Source of the DNA: Phalacrocorax aristotelis
Lineage: Eukaryota > Chordata > Aves > Suliformes > Phalacrocoracidae
Assembly: GCF_949628215.1 (NCBI RefSeq)
Contig: NW_027441285.1
Span: 62,001 to 126,000, forward strand
DNA: 64,000 nucleotides
Direction of reading: 5' to 3'
Part shown: one piece after another, positions 8,363 to 21,313 of the stretch
Layout: every line of letters begins with the position of its first letter
Numbering within the stretch: position 1 is the stretch's first letter
Translations under genes and position numbers: made by a program
Notes under the pieces: model-generated
Database searches by the model: none
What the model saw: only the letters and a program-made list of their open reading frames with translations
What the model was told of the DNA's origin: nothing

Positions 8363-10746
8363 ATGGAGCTGAGGTCGCGGCGCCGCAAGATGCCCCAGTC
8401 CCCCCCTGCCCAGTGTCCCCCGGCGCCGCCGGAGGAGCAGGCAGGACCCTCCCGTGTGCCACCCCCGCGCAAAAGAAAGCGTCAGGTCCCCAAGGAGGAA
8501 GGTGAGCGCAGAGCATCCCCCACCGGGCACCTGCCAGAGGGGATTTTGGCTGGTGCCCAGCTGTGCAAGCGGAGGCCCCCGCATCGTGGCAAGGCACCCC
8601 GGCCTCTCCCCCGTCCCGCTCCCGGCACTGCCGCCCCAGCACACCGGCGCGGTGCTGGGGGTGACAGCGCCGCTGTCCTCCGACAGTATGCAGGCTGTGC
8701 TGGCGAGCAGACTGTGACCCCGAAGTCGTGGGGCAGCTGTGCCGTCAGAAGGGGCTCTGCGTCCATGAGAACTGCCTGGTGAGTCCCCGGGGCTCAACAC
8801 CCACCGGTCCACAACACCCCGCCCTCTCCAGCACCGCGGCACAGGCAGCGCCTGGCACGCACCCTCTTTTCCCCCCTTGCAGTACCACGCCACCAGGCTG
8901 GGCCAGAAAGGGGCCGATGAAGAGGGCTTCTACGGCTTTCTCTTCCCCGACATCCGGCAGGAGCTGAAGCGGGTGGCACAGAAGGTGAGGCCGGAGGGGA
9001 CGTGTCCCCACCGTGGTCCCCGTGTCCCGAGCCCGGCGCTGCACAGGCCAGCAACCCCCCAGGAATGCTCTGGCAGCTGGCTGCAAGCAACCGCCCCCAG
9101 ATCCTCCTTCCCCCAAAAGGGCCCATTTCTGCAGCAACTGGGGATTTGGGGAGGGTAGGGGACGTTATCAGCGGCCCAGTGTCAATGGCCAGGCAGCCCA
9201 CCGAAACGCGGCGGGGCTGCGCTGGGCGAGGGCGAACAGGGCTCCCCGGGGAGCGCGGCATTGACTGCGCGGCGCTGACGCTGTCCACCTCCATGCCGTC
9301 CCCAGAGGTGCTGCATCTGCCGGCTGCGGGGTGCCTCGGTCGCCTGTCGGCGCAGGCGCTGCCGCCGAATCTTCCACTTCCCCTGCGGCAGTGAGCGGGG
9401 CTGCGTCTCCCAGTTCTTCGGGGAGTTCAAGTGAGTGTGGCCGCCTTGAAGGGCCAGGGCCGGACCCAGGCCAGGGCCTGGGGCAGAGGAGGCCTGTGGC
9501 TGAACCGTCACCTCCCTCCCACAGGTCCTTCTGCTGGAAGCACCGGCCGGTGCAGCGGGTGCGGGCGGTGCAGCAGGACGAGACCCCCTGCCTCATCTGC
9601 CAGGAGGCGGTGGCGGGGCGGCCCTGCTACGACACCCTGGTCTGTCCTGCCTGTGCCAGCGCCTGGTTCCACCGCCGCTGCATCCAGGTAGGCGACATTG
9701 CCCCCGGCCCCTGACGGGATCAGCCCTGTCGTCACCCTGTCGCCCAGCTCCCAGGGGGCGAACGAGACCCGCCCCGGCTCTGACGTTGATGCCCTCTCTG
9801 CCCCAGGGCCAGGCGCTGCGCTCTGCCCTGCACTACTTCCGCTGCCCCCTCTGCCAGGACGTGCCGACCTTCCAGGCGGAGATGTTTCGCCTGGGCATCA
9901 AAATCCCCGACAGGTCGGTGCCCTCCCCGCTGCCCCCTTCCCCCTCCGTGGTGCTCCGGCCGATCCCCTCCTGCCTCCCTGGGTGCCAGCAGGGTGGCCC
10001 CCACGCCCCCCGCGGCTGAGGGCTTCCTGTCTCCCGCAGGGATGCTGCCTGGGAGGAGGACGGGGCCTTCGCGGACCACTACCAGCGGCACAGCTCCTGC
10101 GATGCTAGCCAGTGCCTGTGCCCGGTGGGACGTGAGCAGGCGGAGGTGAACGGGTGAGTGCCCGTGTCCCCGGTCCCTGCAGCCCTGGCGAGGAGACGAT
10201 GCCTTCGTCTCCTCCTCTGGGCAGGTATCCCGGGGGGGTCGGGTCCCTGGGATGGCGAGCTGGGCCTGGCACCAGGTGCGTGCCGGCAGCTCAGCTTCGG
10301 CTGCCTGGAGGGGAGCAGGGCCCAACGCTGCGCCCGGGCTGGCAGCCCACAGCTCGGGGGGCCTTTGGTGGCAGTGGGTCCCATTGCTCCCCCAGGCCCT
10401 GGAGACTTCTGCTCTGTGGCTCCTGTGCCTCCCGCGGCACCCACCAGCTCTGCTCCGGCATAGGAGAAGACGCCGACTCCTGGGAGTGCGGCGACTGCAG
10501 CGGCACGGGCACTGGTGAGGGGGGCGGGGCAGGGTGCCCACGGCCACGTGGCCACCACAGCACGTGGGACCTGGGGCCAGGCGCAGGGCTCTGATGCGGG
10601 ATGGGAGCGAGCGTGGCCTGGACTTGTTGTGCTCATCGTCTCCCTGCCTGCCCCTTGCAGCGCCTCCCGTTGCACCTGGCCCAGACTCCAGCCCCGCCGA
10701 CGCAGGGACCCTCGCACAGCACCCCGGGTCCTGGCACTTCAGCTGA
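8363..10746 (+). CDS. PHF7: PHF7-like PHD/RING-type E3 ligase, copy 3
   Basis: Exons are 8363-8501, 8687-8778, 8883-8984, 9306-9430, 9525-9687, 9807-9913, 10040-10153, 10396-10514 and 10661-10746. The 348-aa product is identical to copy 2. The only private coding change I see is a silent one in exon 7 (R274, CGT instead of CGG, near 10134). Intron 5 has GACATT and exon 7 has GCTAGC, the two markers of the copy 2-7 block. Intron 8 has the GGGATGGGAG variant shared with copies 5 and 6. The unit downstream has the short (473-bp) form of the LTR, unlike its neighbours. Confidence 0.88.
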
Positions 10747-10832
10747 GGAAGAAGAGGCCAGGATCCTCGCAGGACACCCCGGCACCCAGCTGCCCTCCCA
10801 GCCCCTCTCCCAGAAACCTGCAGAGCCTCACT

Positions 10833-10838
10833 AATAAA
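10833..10838 (+). promoter_or_regulatory. Polyadenylation signal AATAAA, copy 3
   Basis: AATAAA 87 bp after the stop ending at 10746. Confidence 0.75.
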
Positions 10839-12541
10839 AGCTGGAACGTCACACGTGGCCTTGCTGATGTGCCGAAATGCTGCGGCGCAAGGGCCTCCGC
10901 GGTGGCCCTTACCCTCCCCTTGGCACCGTGGGTGCTGCCAGGTCGTTTCCCAAACAGGAGCTGGCACTGGCCGCCCCAGGTGAGATGCTGGTGTCACCCG
11001 CTTGGGGACGTGATGTGCGGCACCAGAGCTGAACCCACGGGGGCTGGGGAGGGGGAAGCTCCACGGGAGCTGCTGAGGGGCCAAGGCCTCCCTGCCCAGG
11101 GCGCGGAGCAGTGGACCCAGGGTGCGGGGAGGGCAAGGGCGTCCCCGTGGGTCCCTTCTCCCACACCGGGGCTCCAGCAGGGACTTCAGAGACGTCCAGA
11201 GGGGTTCGTAGCACAAGCGCTTTGTTCAGGCATCAGAATTCCTGACTCTCCATTAACGAGCCGAATGACGTGGTGTCGTGGTTTAGGCGGCAGCTCAGCC
11301 CCACACAGTCGCTCGCTCCCTCCCCCACCGGTAGATGGGGGAGAGAATCAGAAGGGTAACGCTCGTGGGTTGCGATAAGAACAGTTTAATAATTAAAATT
11401 AACAGAAACGCAATGGAAAAGAGAACAACGAGAGGCGCAAAGCCCCGGGGGAGGAGGGAAGGGAGGGCAGAGGGGGAACGAACCGCCGAAACAAACCGCA
11501 CGCGCCGCAGCCGCGCCGCAGCCGCGCCGCGCCGCTCCCGAGCTGCAACTGGCCCCCCTCCATAGGCTGGTCATGGTGTCACGTGGTAGGGAATGAACCT
11601 GCCGTCGGCCAGTCGGGCTCAGCCGCCCCCGCCACGGCCCCGCCCCTCCCAGCCCCCCCGCCACGCGGCAGAGCCCGGCAAGCTGGAAAGGCAGCCGCCC
11701 CCCCACAGTGAGGAGAATTAACCCCTTCTCAGCCAAAACCAGCACATGTGGTTTAAGTTATTCTGGGTTGTTTTGGGGTTTTTTTTAGGGAGAGTTTACA
11801 TTATTTTTGTACTGTCCCTTTTCTTAGCAAAATGTGTTCCGTTTCAACAAAGCCTACCGACCCCAACCCCGCTTGCTGCTGTCAGGACCCTGCCGGCCAT
11901 GAGCCAGGCTGTGGCACGAAGCTCCGCGGCCAGAGCCCTGATGGCAATCCCAAGCAGGCAGCCGTGAAGTGACACCACCAGCGGGGATTTGCTGCAGCGA
12001 TCCCTCCAGGCGATTGCTTTGCTTTGCCACAGCCCCAGCAGCATCACTGTGTCGGGGGGGCTGTGGAGTTGCTCTGTGGACAACGGAGAGCCCGGCCCAG
12101 CTCAGCTGCCACGCCGTGGACACCCCCAGCCGCTGCTGCTATTGCTGGCCAAAAAACACTGCCAGGAGTCAAATCCCAATTAGTGCCCACTTTTGCCACA
12201 AGTACCGCTTCTCACCTGGCTCCGTCCCAGTCACAGCAGGGATACAGAGCTGGCTCCAAAGCTGCGCGGCCAGAGCCCTGATGGGAAGCGGGGGGCGGGT
12301 GGGTGAAGGCTGCTCCAGCCTCCCTGCGCTCGCGGGAAACGTGCCCAAAAGCGTCTGCACAAGAAGCCCGTGCCACAGTCCCTCCCGCCCCGGATCACAG
12401 CCCTGTGCCTGTCCCCAGGTCCCAGATGCAGGGAAGGAGACGGCTGGGCGTGGGGACATTTGTCACCTGGCTCCGCACACGCGTGACCGTGTTTGTGACC
12501 CTACATGCGTGCAGAGCCGTGTCACAAAGAGCCCAGGCTGG
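10839..12541. other. Spacer between copies 3 and 4
   Basis: Same layout with the short LTR. A private CCCTTACCC lies near 10910 and the AAAAAACAC variant near 12151. Confidence 0.8.
11274..11746 (-). mobile_element. Solo LTR, avian ERVL-like, unit 3 (473 bp, short form)
   Basis: Same insertion as unit 2 but 12 bp shorter in the ACAA-rich stretch near 11402-11412. Confidence 0.78.
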
Positions 12542-12548
12542 ATAAATA
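12542..12548 (+). promoter_or_regulatory. TATA-like box, copy 4
   Basis: ATAAATA at -130 from the ATG at 12672. Confidence 0.55.
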
Positions 12549-12671
12549 CCCCGCGCAACCGCCCCCAGCTCAGTGGCGAGTTTGCCACAGACGCTGGAAG
12601 ATCAGGACGGTCTTTGACCGCACCGACGTCCCCAAGCCCAGCCATCTCCTTCACTGCAGCCACTTGCGGTG

Positions 12672-15055
12672 ATGGAGCTGAGGTCGCGGCGCCGCAAGAT
12701 GCCCCAGTCCCCCCCTGCCCAGTGTCCCCCGGCGCCGCCGGAGGAGCAGGCAGGACCCTCCCGTGTGCCACCCCCGCGCAAAAGAAAGCGTCAGGTCCCC
12801 AAGGAGGAAGGTGAGCGCAGAGCATCCCCCACCGGGCACCTGCCAGAGGGGATTTTGGCTGGTGCCCAGCTGTGCAAGCGGAGGCCCCCGCATCGTGGCA
12901 AGGCGCCCCGGCCTCTCCCCCGTCCCGCTCCCGGCACTGCCGCCCCAGCACACCGGCGCGGTGCTGGGGGTGACAGCGCCGCTGTCCTCCGACAGTATGC
13001 AGGCTGTGCTGGCGAGCAGACTGTGACCCCGAAGTCGTGGGGCAGCTGTGCCGTCAGAAGGGGCTCTGCGTCCATGAGAACTGCCTGGTGAGTCCCCGGG
13101 GCTCAACACCCACCGGTCCACAACACCCCGCCCTCTCCAGCACCGCGGCACAGGCAGCCCCTGGCACGCACCCTCTTTTCCCCCCTTGCAGTACCACGCC
13201 ACCAGGCTGGGCCAGAAAGGGGCCGATGAAGAGGGCTTCTACGGCTTTCTCTTCCCTGACATCCGGCAGGAGCTGAAGCGGGTGGCACAGAAGGTGAGGC
13301 CGGAGGGGACGTGTCCCCACCGTGGTCCCCGTGTCCCGAGCCCGGCGCTGCACAGGCCAGCAACCCCCCAGGAATGCTCTGGCAGCTGGCTGCAAGCAAC
13401 CGCCCCCAGATCCTCCTTCCCCCAAAAGGGCCCATTTCTGCAGCAACTGGGGATTTGGGGAGGGTAGGGGACGTTATCAGCGGCCCAGTGTCAATGGCCA
13501 GGCAGCCCACCGAAACGCGGCGGGGCTGCGCTGGGCGAGGGCGAACAGGGCTCCCCGGGGAGCGCAGCATTGACTGCGCGGCGCTGACGCTGTCCACCTC
13601 CATGCCGTCCCCAGAGGTGCTGCATCTGCCGGCTGCGGGGTGCCTCGGTCGCCTGTCGGCGCAGGCGCTGCCGCCGAATCTTCCACTTCCCCTGCGGCAG
13701 TGAGCGGGGCTGCGTCTCCCAGTTCTTCGGGGAGTTCAAGTGAGTGTGGCCGCCTTGAAGGGCCAGGGCCGGACCCAGGCCAGGGCCTGGGGCAGAGGAG
13801 GCCTGTGGCTGAACCGTCACCTCCCTCCCACAGGTCCTTCTGCTGGAAGCACCGGCCGGTGCAGCGGGTGCGGGCGGTGCAGCAGGACGAGACCCCCTGC
13901 CTCATCTGCCAGGAGGCGGTGGCGGGGCGGCCCTGCTACGACACCCTGGTCTGTCCTGCCTGTGCCAGCGCCTGGTTCCACCGCCGCTGCATCCAGGTAG
14001 GCGACATTGCCCCCGGCCCCTGACGGGATCAGCCCTGTCGTCACCCTGTCGCCCAGCTCCCAGGGGGCGAACGAGACCCGCCCCGGCTCTGACGTTGATG
14101 CCCTCTCTGCCCCAGGGCCAGGCGCTGCGCTCTGCCCTGCACTACTTCCGCTGCCCCCTCTGCCAGGACGTGCCGACCTTCCAGGCGGAGATGTTTCGCC
14201 TGGGCATCAAAATCCCCGACAGGTCGGTGCCCTCCCCGCTGCCCCCTTCCCCCTCCGTGGTGCTCCGGCCGATCCCCTCCTGCCTCCCTGGGTGCCAGCA
14301 GGGTGGCCCCCACGCCCCCCGCGGCTGAGGGCTTCCTGTCTCCCGCAGGGATGCTGCCTGGGAGGAGGACGGGGCCTTCGCGGACCACTACCAGCGGCAC
14401 AGCTCCTGCGATGCTAGCCAGTGCCTGTGCCCGGTGGGACGGGAGCAGGCGGAGGTGAACGGGTGAGTGCCCGTGTCCCCGGTCCCTGCAGCCCCGGCGA
14501 GGAGACGATGCCTTCGTCTCCTCCTCTGGGCAGGTATCCCGGGGGGGTCGGGTCCCTGGGATGGCGAGCTGGGCCTGGCACCAGGTGCGTGCCGGCAGCT
14601 CAGCTTCGGCTGCCTGGAGGGGAGCAGGGCCCAACGCTGCGCCCGGGCTGGCAGCCCACAGCTCGGGGGGCCTTTGGTGGCAGTGGGTCCCATTGCTCCC
14701 CCAGGCCCTGGAGACTTCTGCTCTGTGGCTCCTGTGCCTCCCGCGGCACCCACCAGCTCTGCTCCGGCATAGGAGAAGACGCCGACTCCTGGGAGTGCGG
14801 CGACTGCAGCGGCACGGGCACTGGTGAGGGGGGCGGGGCAGGGTGCCCACGGCCACGTGGCCACCACAGCACGTGGGACCTGGGGCCAGGCGCAGGGCTC
14901 TGATGCGGGGAGGGAGCGAGCGTGGCCTGGACTTGTTGTGCTCATCGTCTCCCTGCCTGCCCCTTGCAGCGCCTCCCGTTGCACCTGGCCCAGACTCCAG
15001 CCCCGCCGACGCAGGGACCCTCGCACAGCACCCCGGGTCCTGGCACTTCAGCTGA
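12672..15055 (+). CDS. PHF7: PHF7-like PHD/RING-type E3 ligase, copy 4 (mosaic unit)
   Basis: Exons are 12672-12810, 12996-13087, 13192-13293, 13615-13739, 13834-13996, 14116-14222, 14349-14462, 14705-14823 and 14970-15055. The predicted protein equals that of copy 2. This copy is a patchwork. Intron 2 (CAGCCCCTGG near 13156) and a silent exon-3 change (CCT for P99 near 13257) match copy 8 and not its neighbours. Downstream, intron 5 and exon 7 carry the markers of the copy 2-7 block. A short gene-conversion tract covering roughly intron 2 to exon 3 explains this. Confidence 0.88.
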
Positions 15056-15141
15056 GGAAGAAGAGGCCAGGATCCTCGCAGGACACCCCGGCACCCAGCT
15101 GCCCTCCCAGCCCCTCTCCCAGAAACCTGCAGAGCCTCACT

Positions 15142-15147
15142 AATAAA
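15142..15147 (+). promoter_or_regulatory. Polyadenylation signal AATAAA, copy 4
   Basis: AATAAA 87 bp after the stop ending at 15055. Confidence 0.75.
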
Positions 15148-16862
15148 AGCTGGAACGTCACACGTGGCCTTGCTGATGTGCCGAAATGCTGCGGCGCAAG
15201 GGCCTCCGCGGTGGCCCTGACCCTCCCCTTGGCACTGTGGGTGCTGCCAGGTCGTTTCCCAAACAGGAGCTGGCACTGGCCGCCCCAGGTGAGATGCTGG
15301 TGTCACCCGCTTGGGGACGTGATGTGCGGCACCAGAGCTGAACCCACGGGGGCTGGGGAGGGGGAAGCTCCACGGGAGCTGCTGAGGGGCCAAGGCCTCC
15401 CTGCCCAGGGCGCGGAGCAGTGGACCCAGGGTGCGGGGAGGGCAAGGGCGTCCCCGTGGGTCCCTTCTCCCACACCGGGGCTCCAGCAGGGACTTCAGAG
15501 ACGTCCAGAGGGGTTCGTAGCACAAGCGCTTTGTTCAGGCATCAGAATTCCTGACTCTCCATTAACGAGCCGAATGACGTGGTGTCGTGGTTTAGGCGGC
15601 AGCTCAGCCCCACACAGTCGCTCGCTCCCTCCCCCACCGGTAGATGGGGGAGAGAATCAGAAGGGTAACGCTCGTGGGTTGCGATAAGAACAGTTTAATA
15701 ATTAAAATTAACAGAAACAACAACAGAAATGCAGTGGAAAAGAGAACAACGAGAGGCGCAAAGCCCCGGGGGAGGAGGGAAGGGAGGGCAGAGGGGGAAC
15801 GAACCGCCGAAACAAACCGCACGCGCCGCAGCCGCGCCGCAGCCGCGCCGCGCCGCTCCCGAGCTGCAACTGGCCCCCCTCCATAGGCTGGTCATGGTGT
15901 CACGTGGTAGGGAATGAACCTGCCGTCGGCCAGTCGGGCTCAGCCGCCCCCGCCACGGCCCCGCCCCTCCCAGCCCCCCCGCCACGCGGCAGAGCCCGGG
16001 AAGCTGGAAAGGCAGCCGCCCCCCCACAGTGAGGAGAATTAACCCCTTCTCAGCCAAAACCAGCACATGTGGTTTAAGTTATTCTGGGTTGTTTTGGGGT
16101 TTTTTTTAGGGAGAGTTTACATTATTTTTGTACTGTCCCTTTTCTTAGCAAAATGTGTTCCGTTTCAACAAAGCCTACCGACCCCAACCCCGCTTGCTGC
16201 TGTCAGGACCCTGCCGGCCATGAGCCAGGCTGTGGCACGAAGCTCCGCGGCCAGAGCCCTGATGGCAATCCCAAGCAGGCAGCCGTGAAGTGACACCACC
16301 AGCGGGGATTTGCTGCAGCGATCCCTCCAGGCGATTGCTTTGCTTTGCCACAGCCCCAGCAGCATCACTGTGTCGGGGGGGCTGTGGAGTTGCTCTGTGG
16401 ACAACGGAGAGCCCGGCCCAGCTCAGCTGCCACGCCGTGGACACCCCCAGCCGCTGCTGCTATTGCTGGCCAAAAACCACTGCCAGGAGTCAAATCCCAA
16501 TTAGTGCCCACTTTTGCCACAAGTACCGCTTCTCACCTGGCTCCGTCCCAGTCACAGCAGGGATACAGAGCTGGCTCCAAAGCTGCGCGGCCAGAGCCCT
16601 GATGGGAAGCGGGGGGCGGGTGGGTGAAGGCTGCTCCAGCCTCCCTGCGCTCGCGGGAAACGTGCCCAAAAGCGTCTGCACAAGAAGCCCGTGCCACAGT
16701 CCCTCCCGCCCCGGATCACAGCCCTGTGCCTGTCCCCAGGTCCCAGATGCAGGGAAGGAGACGGCTGGGCGTGGGGACATTTGTCACCTGGCTCCGCACA
16801 CGCGTGACCGTGTTTGTGACCCTACATGCGTGCAGAGCCGTGTCACAAAGAGCCCAGGCTGG
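15148..16862. other. Spacer between copies 4 and 5
   Basis: Same layout. GGCACTGTGG near 15232 marks the 3' flanks of copies 4, 5 and 6 only. Confidence 0.8.
15583..16067 (-). mobile_element. Solo LTR, avian ERVL-like, unit 4 (485 bp)
   Basis: Same insertion, long form. It carries a GCAGTGG variant shared only with unit 5. Confidence 0.78.
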
Positions 16863-16869
16863 ATAAATA
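16863..16869 (+). promoter_or_regulatory. TATA-like box, copy 5
   Basis: ATAAATA at -130 from the ATG at 16993. Confidence 0.55.
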
Positions 16870-16992
16870 CCCCGCGCAACCGCCCCCAGCTCAGTGGCGA
16901 GTTTGCCACAGACGCTGGAAGATCAGGACGGTCTTTGACCGCACCGACGTCCCCAAGCCCAGCCATCTCCTTCACTGCAGCCACTTGCGGTG

Positions 16993-19376
16993 ATGGAGCT
17001 GAGGTCGCGGCGCCGCAAGATGCCCCAGTCCCCCCCTGCCCAGTGTCCCCCGGCGCCGCCGGAGGAGCAGGCAGGACCCTCCCGTGTGCCACCCCCGCGC
17101 AAAAGAAAGCGTCAGGTCCCCAAGGAGGAAGGTGAGCGCAGAGCATCCCCCACCGGGCACCTGCCAGAGGGGATTTTGGCTGGTGCCCAGCTGTGCAAGC
17201 GGAGGCCCCCGCATCGTGGCAAGGCGCCCCGGCCTCTCCCCCGTCCCGCTCCCGGCACTGCCGCCCCAGCACACCGGCGCGGTGCTGGGGGTGACAGCGC
17301 CGCTGTCCTCCGACAGTATGCAGGCTGTGCTGGCGAGCAGACTGTGACCCCGAAGTCGTGGGGCAGCTGTGCCGTCAGAAGGGGCTCTGCGTCCATGAGA
17401 ACTGCCTGGTGAGTCCCCGGGGCTCAACACCCACCGGTCCACAACACCCCGCCCTCTCCAGCACCGCGGCACAGGCAGCGCCTGGCACGCACCCTCTTTT
17501 CCCCCCTTGCAGTACCACGCCACCAGGCTGGGCCAGAAAGGGGCCGATGAAGAGGGCTTCTACGGCTTTCTCTTCCCCGACATCCGGCAGGAGCTGAAGC
17601 GGGTGGCACAGAAGGTGAGGCCGGAGGGGACGTGTCCCCACCGTGGTCCCCGTGTCCCGAGCCCGGCGCTGCACAGGCCAGCAACCCCCCAGGAATGCTC
17701 TGGCAGCTGGCTGCAAGCAACCGCCCCCAGATCCTCCTTCCCCCAAAAGGGCCCATTTCTGCAGCAACTGGGGATTTGGGGAGGGTAGGGGACGTTATCA
17801 GCGGCCCAGTGTCAATGGCCAGGCAGCCCACCGAAACGCGGCGGGGCTGCGCTGGGCGAGGGCGAACAGGGCTCCCCGGGGAGCGCGGCATTGACTGCGC
17901 GGCGCTGACGCTGTCCACCTCCATGCCGTCCCCAGAGGTGCTGCATCTGCCGGCTGCGGGGTGCCTCGGTCGCCTGTCGGCGCAGGCGCTGCCGCCGAAT
18001 CTTCCACTTCCCCTGCGGCAGTGAGCGGGGCTGCGTCTCCCAGTTCTTCGGGGAGTTCAAGTGAGTGTGGCCGCCTTGAAGGGCCAGGGCCGGACCCAGG
18101 CCAGGGCCTGGGGCAGAGGAGGCCTGTGGCTGAACCGTCACCTCCCTCCCACAGGTCCTTCTGCTGGAAGCACCGGCCGGTGCAGCGGGTGCGGGCGGTG
18201 CAGCAGGACGAGACCCCCTGCCTCATCTGCCAGGAGGCGGTGGCGGGGCGGCCCTGCTACGACACCCTGGTCTGTCCTGCCTGTGCCAGCGCCTGGTTCC
18301 ACCGCCGCTGCATCCAGGTAGGCGACATTGCCCCCGGCCCCTGACGGGATCAGCCCTGTCGTCACCCTGTCGCCCAGCTCCCAGGGGGCGAACGAGACCC
18401 GCCCCGGCTCTGACGTTGATGCCCTCTCTGCCCCAGGGCCAGGCGCTGCGCTCTGCCCTGCACTACTTCCGCTGCCCCCTCTGCCAGGACGTGCCGACCT
18501 TCCAGGCGGAGATGTTTCGCCTGGGCATCAAAATCCCCGACAGGTCGGTGCCCTCCCCGCTGCCCCCTTCCCCCTCCGTGGTGCTCCGGCCGATCCCCTC
18601 CTGCCTCCCTGGGTGCCAGCAGGGTGGCCCCCACGCCCCCCGCGGCTGAGGGCTTCCTGTCTCCCGCAGGGATGCTGCCTGGGAGGAGGACGGGGCCTTC
18701 GCGGACCACTACCAGCGGCACAGCTCCTGCGATGCTAGCCAGTGCCTGTGCCCGGTGGGACGGGAGCAGGCGGAGGTGAACGGGTGAGTGCCCGTGTCCC
18801 CGGTCCCTGCAGCCCCGGCGAGGAGACGATGCCTTCGTCTCCTCCTCTGGGCAGGTATCCCGGGGGGGTCGGGTCCCTGGGATGGCGAGCTGGGCCTGGC
18901 ACCAGGTGCGTGCCGGCAGCTCAGCTTCGGCTGCCTGGAGGGGAGCAGGGCCCAACGCTGCGCCCGGGCTGGCAGCCCACAGCTCGGGGGGCCTTTGGTG
19001 GCAGTGGGTCCCATTGCTCCCCCAGGCCCTGGAGACTTCTGCTCTGTGGCTCCTGTGCCTCCCGCGGCACCCACCAGCTCTGCTCCGGCATAGGAGAAGA
19101 CGCCGACTCCTGGGAGTGCGGCGACTGCAGCGGCACGGGCACTGGTGAGGGGGGCGGGGCAGGGTGCCCACGGCCACGTGGCCACCACAGCACGTGGGAC
19201 CTGGGGCCAGGCGCAGGGCTCTGATGCGGGATGGGAGCGAGCGTGGCCTGGACTTGTTGTGCTCATCGTCTCCCTGCCTGCCCCTTGCAGCGCCTCCCGT
19301 TGCACCTGGCCCAGACTCCAGCCCCGCCGACGCAGGGACCCTCGCACAGCACCCCGGGTCCTGGCACTTCAGCTGA
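16993..19376 (+). CDS. PHF7: PHF7-like PHD/RING-type E3 ligase, copy 5
   Basis: Exons are 16993-17131, 17317-17408, 17513-17614, 17936-18060, 18155-18317, 18437-18543, 18670-18783, 19026-19144 and 19291-19376. The predicted protein is identical to copy 2, and I see no private coding change. It combines the intron-8 GGGATGGGAG variant (shared with copies 3 and 6) with the GGCACTGTGG variant in its 3' flank (shared with copies 4 and 6), which is a recombinant pattern in a block of otherwise indistinguishable units. Confidence 0.88.
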
Positions 19377-19462
19377 GGAAGAAGAGGCCAGGATCCTCGC
19401 AGGACACCCCGGCACCCAGCTGCCCTCCCAGCCCCTCTCCCAGAAACCTGCAGAGCCTCACT

Positions 19463-19468
19463 AATAAA
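19463..19468 (+). promoter_or_regulatory. Polyadenylation signal AATAAA, copy 5
   Basis: AATAAA 87 bp after the stop ending at 19376. Confidence 0.75.
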
Positions 19469-21183
19469 AGCTGGAACGTCACACGTGGCCTTGCTGATGT
19501 GCCGAAATGCTGCGGCGCAAGGGCCTCCGCGGTGGCCCTGACCCTCCCCTTGGCACTGTGGGTGCTGCCAGGTCGTTTCCCAAACAGGAGCTGGCACTGG
19601 CCGCCCCAGGTGAGATGCTGGTGTCACCCGCTTGGGGACGTGATGTGCGGCACCAGAGCTGAACCCACGGGGGCTGGGGAGGGGGAAGCTCCACGGGAGC
19701 TGCTGAGGGGCCAAGGCCTCCCTGCCCAGGGCGCGGAGCAGTGGACCCAGGGTGCGGGGAGGGCAAGGGCGTCCCCGTGGGTCCCTTCTCCCACACCGGG
19801 GCTCCAGCAGGGACTTCAGAGACGTCCAGAGGGGTTCGTAGCACAAGCGCTTTGTTCAGGCATCAGAATTCCTGACTCTCCATTAACGAGCCGAATGACG
19901 TGGTGTCGTGGTTTAGGCGGCAGCTCAGCCCCACACAGTCGCTCGCTCCCTCCCCCACCGGTAGATGGGGGAGAGAATCAGAAGGGTAACGCTCGTGGGT
20001 TGCGATAAGAACAGTTTAATAATTAAAATTAACAGAAACAACAACAGAAATGCAGTGGAAAAGAGAACAACGAGAGGCGCAAAGCCCCGGGGGAGGAGGG
20101 AAGGGAGGGCAGAGGGGGAACGAACCGCCGAAACAAACCGCACGCGCCGCAGCCGCGCCGCAGCCGCGCCGCGCCGCTCCCGAGCTGCAACTGGCCCCCC
20201 TCCATAGGCTGGTCATGGTGTCACGTGGTAGGGAATGAACCTGCCGTCGGCCAGTCGGGCTCAGCCGCCCCCGCCACGGCCCCGCCCCTCCCAGCCCCCC
20301 CGCCACGCGGCAGAGCCCGGGAAGCTGGAAAGGCAGCCGCCCCCCCACAGTGAGGAGAATTAACCCCTTCTCAGCCAAAACCAGCACATGTGGTTTAAGT
20401 TATTCTGGGTTGTTTTGGGGTTTTTTTTAGGGAGAGTTTACATTATTTTTGTACTGTCCCTTTTCTTAGCAAAATGTGTTCCGTTTCAACAAAGCCTACC
20501 GACCCCAACCCCGCTTGCTGCTGTCAGGACCCTGCCGGCCATGAGCCAGGCTGTGGCACGAAGCTCCGCGGCCAGAGCCCTGATGGCAATCCCAAGCAGG
20601 CAGCCGTGAAGTGACACCACCAGCGGGGATTTGCTGCAGCGATCCCTCCAGGCGATTGCTTTGCTTTGCCACAGCCCCAGCAGCATCACTGTGTCGGGGG
20701 GGCTGTGGAGTTGCTCTGTGGACAACGGAGAGCCCGGCCCAGCTCAGCTGCCACGCCGTGGACACCCCCAGCCGCTGCTGCTATTGCTGGCCAAAAACCA
20801 CTGCCAGGAGTCAAATCCCAATTAGTGCCCACTTTTGCCACAAGTACCGCTTCTCACCTGGCTCCGTCCCAGTCACAGCAGGGATACAGAGCTGGCTCCA
20901 AAGCTGCGCGGCCAGAGCCCTGATGGGAAGCGGGGGGCGGGTGGGTGAAGGCTGCTCCAGCCTCCCTGCGCTCGCGGGAAACGTGCCCAAAAGCGTCTGC
21001 ACAAGAAGCCCATGCCACAGTCCCTCCCGCCCCGGATCACAGCCCTGTGCCTGTCCCCAGGTCCCAGATGCAGGGAAGGAGACGGCTGGGCGTGGGGACA
21101 TTTGTCACCTGGCTCCGCACACGCGTGACCGTGTTTGTGACCCTACATGCGTGCAGAGCCGTGTCACAAAGAGCCCAGGCTGG
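19469..21183. other. Spacer between copies 5 and 6
   Basis: Same layout. It carries GGCACTGTGG in the 3' flank and GCCCATGCC near 21008, the latter shared with the spacers after copies 6, 7 and 11. Confidence 0.8.
19904..20388 (-). mobile_element. Solo LTR, avian ERVL-like, unit 5 (485 bp)
   Basis: Same insertion, long form, with the GCAGTGG variant shared with unit 4. Confidence 0.78.
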
Positions 21184-21190
21184 ATAAATA
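21184..21190 (+). promoter_or_regulatory. TATA-like box, copy 6
   Basis: ATAAATA at -130 from the ATG at 21314. Confidence 0.55.
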
Positions 21191-21313
21191 CCCCGCGCAA
21201 CCGCCCCCAGCTCAGTGGCGAGTTTGCCACAGACGCTGGAAGATCAGGACGGTCTTTGACCGCACCGACGTCCCCAAGCCCAGCCATCTCCTTCACTGCA
21301 GCCACTTGCGGTG

